Part shown: positions 9,462 through 21,169 of the stretch, in pieces
Numbering within the stretch: position 1 is the first letter of the stretch
How the letters are laid out: the number at the start of each line of letters is the position of its first letter
NCBI GenBank assembly: GCA_030674155.1
Contig: CM060337.1
Span: 37,760,952-37,824,951, forward strand
Origin: Stramonita haemastoma
Taxonomy: Eukaryota; Mollusca; Gastropoda; Neogastropoda; Muricidae
Reading direction: 5' to 3'
Length of the DNA stretch: 64,000 bases
Notes under the pieces: model-generated
Databases searched by the model: none
What the model was told of the DNA's origin: nothing
The model's input: the letters and a program-made list of their open reading frames with translations, nothing else
Program-made: the position numbers and the translations under genes

Positions 9462-12357
9462 TCATACAGACAAAATAATGGAAATACAAAAATAACATGG
9501 GTATGAATAACAACAAAGCAGCCAAATGTGTCGAACATAAGGGCGGACTGATAATTTGTCCATCAGATGTTTCCTCAAAAGTTTCTTAAACATTTGTTTT
9601 GAAGGAACTGATTTTAGAAAGGGAGGCAGTTTATTCCACAATGTTCTTCCTGAATATGCAAGGCTTGATTTATAGAGATTATTATGGGGCCTGGGAAGAA
9701 ACAGTCTATGGGTAGGCCTGTTTTTATTGACAGCAAATTTTTCCACGATTTTCTTTGGGGCTTTCCCATTTAATATATTGTACATACATATATATTTGTT
9801 GAACTGCAGTCTGTCTTTGAGTGGAAGAATATCTAGTTCTTTGTAGTTGGTGGTGGTCAGTGTATTAGGATTCAAACGGATAAGTTTCACAGCTCTTTTG
9901 TGCAGGCGGTTTATATGCTTTAGGTTTGTTTCACTTGCACTATCCCATAAGGTAGAGACATAATTTACAAGAGATAGAATATGGGCGTGAAAGAATAGTT
10001 TTCGTGACTGTAGGTTTAGGAAATTCTTGATTTTTCTAAGTTGATATAATCTTACTGAGATTCGTTTTCCTAATGTGGCTATGTGATCTGACCAAGACAA
10101 GTCGTTGTCAATCACTGCACCTAGTACTTTGTGTGAGACTACTTCTTCAATTTGTTGTCCATGGATATATATTGGCGCGAATGGAGAACGCAATTTCTGT
10201 CTTTTTTGCCGAGTGGTTATAAACATACATTTTGTCTTATTAGAATTAAGAGACATATGATTGAGTTCTGTCCATTCGATAAGTTTGTTGATATCTGCCT
10301 GCATGTCATTCACAAGCTGGTTTGGATCATCGTTGTTACAATGAATTGATGTATCATCAGCAAACATTTGACATGAACAATGGATATGCAGAGGTAGGTC
10401 GTTAATATAAATAGAGAAAAGAAGTGGCCCTAGTATTGATCCCTGTGGTATTCCATATTTCACGGGTAATAAGGTTGATCTCCTAGGACCGATTTCAACA
10501 AGCTGATGGCGATTAGTGAGAAATGAGTCTAATGATAATGCTTGGTTGGAGATTTTATAGCATTTTAATTTTTTGATGAGGAGAGAGTGGCTAATAACAT
10601 CAAAAGGCTTTAGCAAAGTCTAGAAAAAGAACTCCTGTAATTTCATTATTATTGATATTCAAAAGACAATGCTCAATTAGTTGTATTAAGGCTGTATGAC
10701 AAGAGTGGTTTTCACGAAAGCCTGACTGGTTTTCATTAATGAGATCATATATTTTAAAATGAGAATGTAAGTGGAAATGTATATGTTTTTCTAATGGTTT
10801 AGATAGGACTGACAGTATGGATATTGGTCTATAGTTCGAGGGATTGGTAGGGTCTCCTGATTTGTGTAAGGGTATTACTTTTGCTCGTTTAAATTTCAAT
10901 GGGAAATAATTTTTGTCAATACACAAGTTAAATATGTATGTTAGGGTATCGGTTATAGCATATGCACTGATTTTTAATATTTTACTATCGATTTTGTCAA
11001 GGTCTTTTGATCCTGATTGTTTCAATTTGAGTAAGCTATTTAGCACTTCTGTTTCTGTTATTGGGGGTATGGTAAAATCAGATGAGATGCTCTTTGATGA
11101 ACAGTATTGTTTTAATTCTTTCAGCTCGTTTGTTTTTGTTTTATCATTAGATATTATAGAGTCAGTAATGTTTGCAAAGTGAGAATTCAGGTTTTCTGCT
11201 GATATTTCTTTTATGACTTTTTGGGTGCTATGTCTTGATTTATTAGTTAAGGTATTAATGGCTTTCCAAATCGCTTTTGGATTCTGAGCTGAAGACAGCA
11301 AGTCTTGAAAGTATTTTGTTTTGGCTTTGCGTTTCATTGAATTGACTTTGTTCCTTTGCTTTTTATATTCATCTTTTTGCTTTGATTTTAGCAAATAGTC
11401 TCTTAGATTCATTTCGTTTTCAATTTCTTTTGTTAACCATGGAGGTTTCATGAAATGTTTTATTCTTTTCTTAATAAATGGAGCGTGTTTATCATAAGTA
11501 GCTATAAATGTCTTTATCCAATAGTTAATAGCATCATCTGGGTTTGTAAGCTGATAGACATAGTCTAAGTTTGAGTTAAGAATATCATTAATGAAGGTAT
11601 CTTTATCAAAATGTCTAAAAGAGCGGTAGGATATCTCCTTGTGTCCTGATTTGGGTATCTTTATTCCTTTTTTCCGCCATGTAAAACAAATGGAAGAGTG
11701 ATCGCTACAGCCTGTCTGCACTGAACATGTTTCTGCTATGTTGGTTTTTGAAGTAGTGTAAATGTGATCAATAAGGGTGCTAGCATTATTAGAAATGCGA
11801 GTTGGACGATCAATTATTTGCTCCAAACCATACATGGCGTAATTAATATTCCACTTTGTTCTGGGGACTGTCAGATCTATGTTGAAATCTCCCATAAGAA
11901 AGATTTCTTTGGACTATAGAATTGCGGCATCCATCATTGAGTTGAATTTATCATACCAGTCAATTGTTTCAGCTGGGTTCCTGTAGATGAAGCCAAGTAT
12001 AATCGATTTACATCGTCTAAACGTGATTTCTACCCATATAGATTCTACATGAAACTGTTCAAGATGTGTTAGTCTTTTCCATGACAAAGAAGTCGCACAA
12101 TATAAAAGCAGACCGGTAGATCTGACAGTCACAGGATCAAGTCGTGCAGTATCATAACCTGGGATATACATATCTGAATCTGAAATTAAGTTGTTGAGTC
12201 TCGATTCTGCTACACAAAATATATGAAAGCTAGTTCCTTTATTGTGTATAATTGATGATATTTCCTCAGTCTTGTTCCTAGCACTATTGATATTTAGGTA
12301 TCCTACACGAAGTCCTTCCTGAGAAGGCCATGTATCTAGAGTAGAAAACATTGTCAT
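9462..12357 (-). pseudogene. CR1-like LINE ORF2, endonuclease-reverse transcriptase
   Basis: Encodes an APE endonuclease (LRVGYLNINSARNK; AESRLNN; FLMGDFNIDL across the stop; QTGCSDHSS) followed by a reverse transcriptase (LDFAKAFDVISH motif A; GIPQGSILGPLLF motif B; QMFADDTSIH catalytic FADD motif; KTKCMFI). The C-terminal tail has the usual W-NKLPPFLKS motif. Only two lesions separate it from an open frame: an in-frame TAG at 11916-11914, just before the GDFN block, and a one-base frameshift near 10605-10616 in motif A. Otherwise about 960 residues are open. The reaction is target-primed cDNA synthesis. Confidence 0.9.
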
Positions 12358-13340
12358 TGGATAAATTTATTTGAAGCTTGAATAACAAAATTTAGATTGA
12401 TGATGTAGGCTCACACCAAGACTGATGTGGGATAAGGAGTCACAGTATACCTATATAATATGTACGCTGTGTATTAAAGATGCTCTTATACCTTGTTGAA
12501 AATCAACAATTATTATCATAAACTGATGGCCTTCACATCCACTAAAAGGTGATTGGATTTATCAAACAGAAAAAAAAAAAAAAAAAAAAGAAAAAGAAAA
12601 AAGAAGGTAGCACAGTATTGTATCTATAAACCAATCAGTGAAGCACAATCATCAGTCAAAACAACAATCAAGAGAACTAAACAAGCAGAAAAATCAATGG
12701 GTAAAACAACAATTAAGTAGAATAATAAAAGTAGAACAAAAAAGAGAAAAATTTGGGATAGTGACGAAACCACCAGTTAGTAACCAGCAGTCACTAACAC
12801 ACAATCATCAATCAAATCAACAATCGAAATACAGGACAAGAAAAGAAAAAAGAAACTTGGTACAGTGATGGAACTAACCACAAATCAGTAAAGCACCATC
12901 ATCAGTCAACCAACAATCAAATTTAAAACAAATTGAAAAAAATCAAAAAAAGGGAAAACTTTGTACAGTATGTAACTAACTACCAGTCAAAAGGTACGCT
13001 CACCTGTCAACCAATGATCAAAATCAAAAACAAGAAAGGAAAACTTTGTACAGTAATGTAGCTAACCACCAGTTAGTAAGGTACAATGATCAGTCAAATC
13101 AACAATCAAAATGCAGAACAAGAAAGGAAGGGAAAATTCCGTAATGTAACTAATCACCAGTTCATAAAGCACACTCATCAGTCCATCAACAGTCAAATTT
13201 GAAACAAAGGAACTTGCACTTACAGTAGACTAGCCAAGACAATATCAGTGATGGGAAAAGGTAACCTGCATCCACTGTCAGCATGCCGCAACACATACAT
13301 TGACGTACTTAAAAGTTTCGCGCTTTTTCTCTCCCACTCT

Positions 13341-13408
<68 letters not shown>

Positions 13409-13476
13409 GCACGCACGCACGCACGCACGCGCGGCTATACAGGCCAATTATGTGTAGTACTTAATGAGTAAGGGGA
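12358..13476 (-). repeat. LINE inter-ORF spacer with about 110-bp tandem repeats
   Basis: Between ORF2 and ORF1, about 12555-13215 contains roughly six diverged units built on 'accagttagtaa.gcacaatcatcagtcaa.caacaatcaaa...' followed by A-rich sequence and 'aaactttgtacagtaatg'. A CT/ACGC microsatellite follows at 13326-13432. There are no coding frames of substance. Confidence 0.75.
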
Positions 13477-16243
13477 CTAGGCATAAAGTTGGCGCTGTGT
13501 GTTCATATAAGCCATTAGGTTAGCGAAAATCTGCTGGTAGGGGTTAGTAGGAGGGGGCATTGGTCTATGCCACAAGCCGGCTTGGCCAGTGAGTGCTGTG
13601 GTCATTCCTAGATGAGGGGGTTGCCACTGGCTGTGTGCTGACTGACTAGGCTGCATGGGATGAGACCTAGGCCTATTCATTGGGGGATGGGGTAGTGGGT
13701 AGTAGACTGGCTCAGTGGTCCACTCAGTTTGCCGTGCTGGGCTCGCACTAGGCCTAGTGCCTTTGTTGTGGTTCCCCCGACTAGATTGCATGACGTCATG
13801 CATTGGGGGAGGGGGTGGGTGGAAGGCACAATCAGAGGCGCTTGCAGTTTGTTTGGAATTAGTGTTAGCACTATCGCCCCTGTTCAGGTTTGGATAATGG
13901 GTCATGGAATCTACAGGGGGGTAGTCACTATGAGGGGATGTAGGGTCTTGGTTGGGTAGCATGGAATCATTTCGTCTGTGGTCACTGACATTATAATGAG
14001 AAGGAGATAAAAATGGCTTTAATTGCAGAGCCAATTTGGCAGTGCCTGCAAGACTAGGGTGAATGAGGTTAGCATACAGAGCTAACTTTGAACCTCCAGT
14101 ATGGGTTGTGAAGGTGGGTGTGTTATCAATGAACTCTGTGTTCAGCAGTTCACAAGCCTTTTTCATGTTGTGGTTAGATGGCGATATCAGTGTGTTTAGA
14201 TGGTGTTTGCCACGGGCTGGGATTATTGAGCTAAGAATAATCCTGGCATTGGGGAAACACATGACTAGCCAGGTGAATAAGGTCACACCAAGTATCTCTG
14301 GTCACTTGTCCTGTGGATCTACAGTCATTAACACCAACATGTATGATTAAACATTTGAGATGTGGAGAGACACTTTGGTGCTGCAACCAATCAGACAAAT
14401 CAGCTGCTGTCATGCCACTAACACATATTCTTGAAGAATCATGTTGTTTTGTTATTCTGCGTAAGTGTATGTCCCTGATGACTGAGTCACCGATCAGCAG
14501 AACAGAACTTTTGCCAGGGACAGAACGAGAGGAGAGAACCTCCCTTGGTTTTTGATTGAGTTTTTTATTGTCTCTTGGAGCTAGGTCTGGGTCATCACTA
14601 GGAAGAGCTGGCACATGACGCTTGTTTTTCATGGGGGATTGTTCAGCACTGGCTTCCTCCCTCAAGGGGTGAAAGCGATTTGCTGTCTGAACATTGTATG
14701 TATTGTTCCCCTCATAACAATTATCTTGCTTCAGTTCAAGAGGAATGGATTCCACGGGAGCTTTTTGGTTTTCACTGGATCCTAAGGAAAAACTTCTCTG
14801 TGGAACACTTGACTGCAGGGAGTCTGGGTCGTTCTGGGTAATGTCACAGGAGTTGACATTGTGGCCATCTTGCAGTTCTGTTGTAGATGGAGGTGAAGAA
14901 CTGCAGGACAGGATGGTGGTAGTGGCAGTTGTCTTGGTGGGTAGCACAGAACCGGCCTTGTTTTCAGCTGCAGGCTTCAGTCCTTTGCTGTCACACTGTG
15001 TGAAGGCATCGCATGAACGTGCAGGCTTGTATTTTTTTAGGTCTGCACGGATGCTTCCCAATTCACTTTTTAGGGCGTGGTTTTCCTTTTTCAGGACACT
15101 AACTTCCTTGTCTAACTGAGAGATGTCAGACTTCAGGGAATCGTTCAGGGAGTGAAGTGCGTCCATTTTTGATGCATTGTGAGCTCGTAGTTCATTTTTT
15201 ACACTCACTTTTGCATCTTCAATCTGGGTCAGTACTGTAGATAGGATTTCTGACTGGAACAGTTGAAGGTCTGCTACTGTTTCTTGCAACTGCTGGATTT
15301 TCGTGCTATAGCATGCCAATGTTATAGCTGCTCTTGAATTTCGCAGAGACTTTGGGGTGACACACAGGGTTTTTCTGCGCAGTTTACGGAGTTTCTGCGA
15401 GCGTGCGTTCCTCACTTTTGTTGGAGAAGTGAAAAGGTTGTGAGATGATCCTTCATGGTCAGATTCAGAGGTGTCATCTGGTAGGGCAGAGTGGCTGATG
15501 TCCAGTTCAGTGTTCATGGCACCTTTGCCTTCACACTGCATGAAGGCATCGCATGAATCTGCAGAACTGTCTTTCTTTTGCTGTGGGGTTGGTGGCAATA
15601 ACATGATAGCATCCTCCTGGGAAGCTGTCTCCAGAGTAGTGAGAAGAGGAGGAATAGATGGAGTGTGAATAGATATGCCATGGTCTGGGATATTCATTGT
15701 CTCCACAGTCATTCCCGATTCCTTTGGTTGTAGCACACCAGCAACAGAGTCCATGAAGGTCACTGGCATGAGGAGTAGGGAGTCTGTTAGGGATACAACA
15801 TCCCCATTTGCCAAGAAGGACTGGACCACACTGTTTATACGCTCACATTCCTGGGTGTCCCATTTGACACAGTCTTTTCCTTGGCACAGAAGTGTACCAG
15901 CCCCTACACTGGATTTAAAATATAAACTTAGAGTGATTCGTTTTGATGGTCGGTCATTGCATGTAAACACTCTGATCACAGTTTTTGTAAGATCGGAGGG
16001 CAATTTTGCTAGCCACAAAGATGAAGATGGGAGGGTGCACTCTTGTTCATCATAGTCTACACACTGGATATTGACAAGTTCATTGTCGAGTGCTGAATAT
16101 CTATACAGTAATGCATTACGCCAAATAAGTAGTTCATTTTCATCACACCAGAATCTTTTTTGAATTTTATCTAGAGTTGGCTTTAATTTGTTTATCCTCT
16201 CACTTTCAAGTGCCTGTGCTTGAATAGTGAGGGTGTCAGCCAT
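13477..16243 (-). pseudogene. CR1-like LINE ORF1 with SGNH/GDSL esterase domain
   Basis: ORF1 opens MADTLTIQAQALESERINK and runs 670 codons. A frameshift near 14250 moves the last part into a second frame ending at 13477. The middle contains a long coiled-coil segment (about residues 320-400) and two cysteine-containing 'SCDAF.QC..KG' repeats. The C-terminal domain shows SGNH-hydrolase blocks: LLIGDSVIRDI (block I Ser), VSGMTAADL, IHVGVNDCRS (G-x-N-D) and, after the frameshift, YANLIHPSLAGT (block V His). CR1/L2-type LINEs are known to carry esterase-type ORF1 proteins. The residue three before the His is Asn where the family normally has Asp, so the triad looks broken. Confidence 0.85.
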
Positions 16244-16639
16244 GATGAGCCATTACAGTCCACACATAAAAAACACAATTCAAACCATATTGCAGCAATG
16301 CAGTCGAATACAGATTACAAAAAATTACCCCATTATGATGGTACAGGGTTCATTGTTAAATAAACTTTGAATCACCGACAACAGCATGAACTGCTGCTTT
16401 GGAAGCGCTGGTGTTGTAAACAACCATTATGATTTTTGGGTGCCTATGCCTGGATACGTTGGAATTTGGAATTTCAAAATCAGGTCATCGAAGTTTCTGA
16501 TTTTTTAAAGTTGACAATGGGCTATGGTAGTTACCACTTACTTGTTTGGCTCAGGGTGTTATGACAAATCAGATGATGCATAGCTTTTAACTTTAACGAC
16601 ACTACAACTGAAGATATTTGATAAGTTTGATAGCAGACT

Positions 16640-17305
16640 GTTGCAAACAACCGCCACCTTTCACACCGGAAGTGTGTATGAGTGTGTACGGCTCCTTCTT
16701 CGTTGCTTCACTCACACAGACATTCATTTGCCATTGCACAAACCTGATTCCCAATGTGCAGTTTGGGCAACTGTTGTCTCTCATCCACGCAGTGAGTTTG
16801 TCTTTCACCACCCCATTTGCCCATTCCACAGATCCCTGTGACTGAGGGTGACGTGGTCTTCCGTTCACGAGGACAAGCTCGGGGAACATAGAAGCTAGTT
16901 CTGTGATGATTTTCGCTGTAAATTCTCTGCCATTGTCCGATTGCAGAATCTTTGGTGCCCCGAAATCCAGGAAAATCATTAACAGTTCTCTAGCAACTTC
17001 CACAGCGCATTTCGACGTCAGAGGACGGAGAATGTGAAATTTGGATAGGTGTTCCTGGTAATGAAGGATCCATTTAAACGCACCGTCCTTCATGCTCTGC
17101 ATGTCAACGAGGTCTACCTGACCTCGCTGATTCAAATTCGACACAAGCACAGGACGAACCACAGTTCCTTTAGCAGTCTCTTTTCTTTTCCTTTTTTCCA
17201 GGCATCTCTCGCAGTTCTCGATGTGCTTTTTTACAGCCGCCATGGGAATGTTATCATAAGTGTCCTTGATTCGTTGGTGAGTTTTCTTCTCACCGGCGTG
17301 CCCTG
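16640..17305 (-). pseudogene. KRBA2-like integrase gene, catalytic core piece
   Basis: The - strand frame reads HAGEKKTHQRIKDTYDNIP (H2C2-type zinc-binding start), CERCLEKRKRKE, then an rve integrase core: RGQVDLVDMQSM (first catalytic Asp), FGAPKILQSDNGREF (second Asp) and PRHPQSQGSVEWANG (the S-V-E-x-x-N Glu). All three D,D-E residues are present and the frame is open for about 220 residues. It stops at KKEPYTLIHTSGVK, where the CR1-like LINE has inserted. On its 5' side the frame is cut by a satellite array (17310-17590). Confidence 0.85.
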
Positions 17306-17309
17306 AAAA

Positions 17310-17600
17310 AGAAGATAACTCCGTGTGAATAAAACACATAGGACATAGTAATGAAATGAGAGAGAAAGAGAGAGAGAGAGAGAAGATAACTCCGTGTGAA
17401 TAAAACACATAGGACATAGTAATGAAATGAGAGAGAAAGAGAGAGAGAGAAGATAACTCTGTGTGAATAAAACACATAGGACATAGTAATGAAATGAGAG
17501 AGAAAGAGAGAGAGAGAGAGAAGATAACTCTGTGTGAATAAAACACATAGGACATAGTAATGAAATGAGAGAGAAAGAGAGAGAGAGAAAGAGAGAATGA
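17310..17600. repeat. about 63-bp tandem satellite
   Basis: Four units of 'gataactc(c/t)gtgtgaataaaacacataggacatagtaatgaaatgagagagaaagag...' Single further units lie at 20965-21012 and 26139-26220, on either side of the LINE at 21013-26138. Those two were one block before that insertion. The array lies inside the KRBA2-like gene. Confidence 0.9.
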
Positions 17601-18511
17601 ATGAATGAATAATCTTTACTTTTCAAGGGTAACAGAGTAAGCATTACATACTTTTTTTCATCCGGCCCTTGCCCTGGTCAGGGAATAAAGCTAAGAAACC
17701 CCCTCCCTACCCCTACATACCAGCATCACCACCAGCAGCAGTTCAACCAATATTTTAAAAGAAGAAAACAGAATACATTCAACAAAACGCGTCATCCTAA
17801 CTGGATATACTGATAATTATTTAAACAAAAAATAACATAGCAAAAAAATATTTAAACAAATAGCAAATATTCAGGACCATGAAACAGAAGGCATTACAAA
17901 TCTATAATGCGTGAGTGTGTGTGTGTGTGTGTGTAAGTGGGAAAACAAGCAAAGTAGGCATAAAGGAGGAAAAAAACCAGATTAAAAACAACAACATAAA
18001 ATCCTTTAAACACAAAAAGCTATATGAAAGCACATTTCAATATTCAAATGGTAAGAATACAGTTTGAATCCAACATAACAACCAAAACACTCCTCTCCAT
18101 AATAAGTCTAGGATAGAATATCTGAAGGTGGAAGTTGGAGGGGAAAGGAAAGGGAAAGGAAGCAAGAGAGAGAGAGAGAGCATCGCCAAATTACATCGTC
18201 ATCAAAACAAACCAGTCAACAAAAATATTTCAAAAGACTCACACTTCCATAAAAAATAACTATCATCAATGAAACCTAAAAGCTCACAATTTGACCAAAC
18301 ATAACAAGGAAAAGAAAACCCAGAGAGAGAGAGAGAGCATCTTCAAATGAGAGAGAGAGAGCATCGCCAAATTACATCGTCATCAAAACAAACCAGTCGA
18401 CAAAATTTTCAAAAAAAAACTCACACTTCCATAAAAAATAACTATCATCAATGAAACCTAAAAATTCACAATTTGACCTAACCTAACAAGGAAAGAAAGC
18501 CCAGAGAGAGA

Positions 18512-18551
<40 letters not shown>

Positions 18552-20620
18552 ATCTTCAAATTACATCAAAACAAACTAGTCAATATTTCAAAACACTCTC
18601 ACTTCTGTAAAAAAAAATAATTATCATCAATTATCTATAAGCTCATAATGTGGCCAGTCCTTAAAAGTTTCAGAGGGTGAGCAGGCGGGAGCTGCACATG
18701 TTTACCATGTTTTTCAGGGGTGGAGTAACCACTTTCCATTTGTCCGGCTGAGGGGGATTTGGACTGAACACGGGCAGTTTCTGGGATTGGGACATTTGTT
18801 GGTTGGGAAGGGAGTTCACTAGAGGAGTGGATATGTTTTGAATCGGTCCTTTTTGGATGTGATGGGGTAGCTGGTTTTACCTGGGAGGGTTTAGGTATTG
18901 ATTGCTATGGGGCAGATCGTTGGAGATGATTTAGCTGAGTATGAAAAGAGTCTAATTCTATTTTCACATACTGTTTTGTTTGTTGTATAACAGCCCTCAA
19001 AGCAGTGATCTCAGCTTTAAGGGCCTGTGTGTCTTTTTCATATTTTTCCACAGACACACATTCAACATGACTACAAACTAAATCATTGCTATTAGTCTGG
19101 CATGCAGTACTAGCTATGCTGTCTGGGGAAGAAGGGGAAAGATCAGTAGTCTGTTCCTCTCTCCTCTCTGTCAACACACACACACTTTCTTTTTGTAGGT
19201 CTTGTTCTGTGGTGATGGGGTCTGAAGACACACACACACTTTCTTTTTGTAGGTCTTGTTGGTGGGGGAAGGAAGAGAGGGGTAGATTGAAAGGTGGAGA
19301 TCATCAGCTTCTTTCTCTGGGTCAGGTTGGCTTCTGCTAGGCCTAATGTCACACACAGAGGGTGAAGGAATAGGTTTGGGAGAGGCAGGGGGAAGGGAGA
19401 AGGGGGGGGGGGGGGGGGGGGGGTAGAGGGGGGGCAGTTGATGTTGGCCTCACCCATTGCGTCATCACCACTTGTCCCACTTTCATTGAGGATAGGGAGT
19501 GGAGAGAGGGGAGGGAGGTTGGTTTCCTCAAGTAGGGAGATTTGTGGTGGGTCTGGGAGGTGGGAAGGGGGTGGAGGAGGGGTGAGAGTCTCTTTGTTCT
19601 TTGTGAAGATGATGGTAGGCGAAAGAGGGGTGGGTGAGGGAGGTGGACTGGGGGTCTAAGGTCAGTACACACCAAGTGGGAGTGTGAGGGGCTGTTGTGA
19701 GGGGATGGGGACTGTACAGCTGTACACACTAACAGGTCTCCTGCTTGGGTTTTGCTCTTGGGAGTGTGTCCTCACACAAAACCACTGCTCTGCTGTTTGT
19801 GTCGTCTTCGTGTAGTCTGTGGTCATGATGCTGGCAGCTGTAGGGGCATCTGGCTGTTGGATGTCAGTGACTGACAGCTGAAAGCCACTGGCATTGCTAC
19901 TTGCCAAAGTGTGGACTATGGCACGCAGTTTTGTCAGTTCTCTGTCCACCCATTTGTTACACCACTTTCCCTGAATGAGTATTTTAGATGTGGTATAATA
20001 AATATGTATCTTTAACTGTTTGTTGGCTTTTATTTTGATCTCCAGGGTAGACTGTTAAAGGGTTGGCGGAATAGGGCTTGTGTAGTCTACCACACACAGT
20101 TCACTGAGACGCCTATGTTGGAGGCCATAGTCTATCCATGTAGTGGTTAGGAACTTGGGAGCATATTGTCCTACATACCTGTTGAAAAGAGCATATCTCC
20201 AATGAGGCATATAATATGCGTCACAAACAAAGATTTTTTGGATAGGGTCCACGGTGTGGTGAATTTCATCTACTTTGTCACTGGCTTGGAAATTAAAAAT
20301 ATGTTCCTGCGCCTTGGATCTTGTTGTAGGTCCCATTTTAATTCTATTATTAATTAGTTGCCGTTGGCCACCTGGGGATATTAAAATAAGTGTAGTGATC
20401 CCATGACGGTTATATTTGTCAGGATGGTGCAATTTATGCTCCTATCCTGCCTTTCTGCGGTGCTGCGGTAAGGCTACAGAGTGTCCTTCTAGTCCTAGTG
20501 GCCTACAGCCTAGGCCTAGCCTACAGTACACAGTATAACATTCGCGTACACACAGATCAGTAGGTTAGGCTAGGATGGCATGAAGAAGAAGACACAGAGT
20601 AGGTCAGTAGGGCTGGCCCA
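17600..20620 (-). mobile_element. ORF1-only LINE derivative
   Basis: The - strand element has a (ATTC)n-like tail at its 3' end (17596-17612). The adjacent 3' UTR resembles that of the CR1-like LINE at 9262-9320 (shared 'actttttttcatcc.gccct'). Remnants of an ORF1 lie between 20340 and 18905. No endonuclease or RT frame exists in the 3 kb. Bases 18160-18660 hold three tandem units of about 180 bp, each starting with a GA run and 'catc(g/t)(c/t)caaattacatc'. Near the 5' end, about 20597-20720 holds two diverged copies of a ~75-bp 5'-UTR unit. An internally deleted, non-autonomous copy is the simplest reading. Confidence 0.6.
18905..20345 (-). pseudogene. degenerate LINE ORF1 related to the esterase ORF1
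   Basis: The N-terminal frame (20345-20055) contains VDPIQKIFVCDAYYMPHWR and ALFNRYVGQYAPK with WIDYGLQ. It aligns by eye with KIQKRFWCDENELLIWRNAL and LLYRYSALDNELV of the ORF1 at 16243, so the two families share an ORF1 N-terminal module. Frames at 19949-19662 and 19237-18905 continue with a low-complexity, then coiled-coil region (KYEKDTQALKAEITALRAVI) and a stop at 18905. A G-tract at 19400-19425 interrupts it. No GDS or G-x-N-D esterase blocks are visible. Confidence 0.65.
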
Positions 20621-20739
20621 CGCCCACTTCACATGGCGAACACAAGCAGCCTGACTGGACAGTGGTCGCAAAGTAGGTCAGTAACGCTGGCCCACCACTC
20701 CTCGCTTCACATGGCGGCATTCTTGGTCTTCTCACACAC

Positions 20740-20940
20740 TCACACACACTTTTTTTTCTTTTTTTTTTCACAGATGGTCACTGCTGAACAATCCGTTACA
20801 ACTTTTACACAGGATTTTTCCATTGGCCTTACTACATCGTTGGGAAGAAACACAGCTTTCACTTCATTATAGAAACAGTTGTAACTATAACAATTAGTAG
20901 AGCTCTTTCCACATACATCTGTCCACGTTGAGCGAAGGAG
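20740..20940 (-). other. unidentified coding-like segment
   Basis: The - strand frame reads NEVKAVFLPNDVVRPMEKSC and continues KVVTDCSAVTICE before a poly-A-like tract. It is cysteine-rich and free of stops for about 55 codons, but I recognise no family. It lies between the ORF1-only LINE and the satellite and could be 5' sequence of either. Confidence 0.3.
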
Positions 20941-21169
20941 AGAGAGAGCGAGAGAAAGAGAGAGAGAAGATAACTCTGTGTGAATAAAACACATAGGACA
21001 TAGTAATGCAATAAACTCGAACTCGAAAATTTTATTCACAAAAAGGCCATTGGCCCATACATGAAGGGGGGTTGCCAAGCTGCTGAGTATTTTGGTGAGG
21101 AAAAAAACAAAAAACAAAAACATCAACCCAATAACAACAACAAAAATTACTCAGATACACAAATATAAC

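Larger units (their letters stand above)
9245..16620 (-). mobile_element. CR1-like LINE with SGNH-esterase ORF1
   Basis: One - strand non-LTR retrotransposon of about 7.3 kb. Its parts are: 5' UTR (about 16620-16244), ORF1 (16243-13477), an inter-ORF spacer with tandem repeats and a CT microsatellite (13476-12358), ORF2 (12357-9462), and a 3' UTR ending at the (TCAAG)n-like tail at 9245-9260. It interrupts the KRBA2-like integrase frame between its catalytic core (left end at about 16640) and hinge (9240). Little decay is visible, so the insertion is relatively young. Confidence 0.85.
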
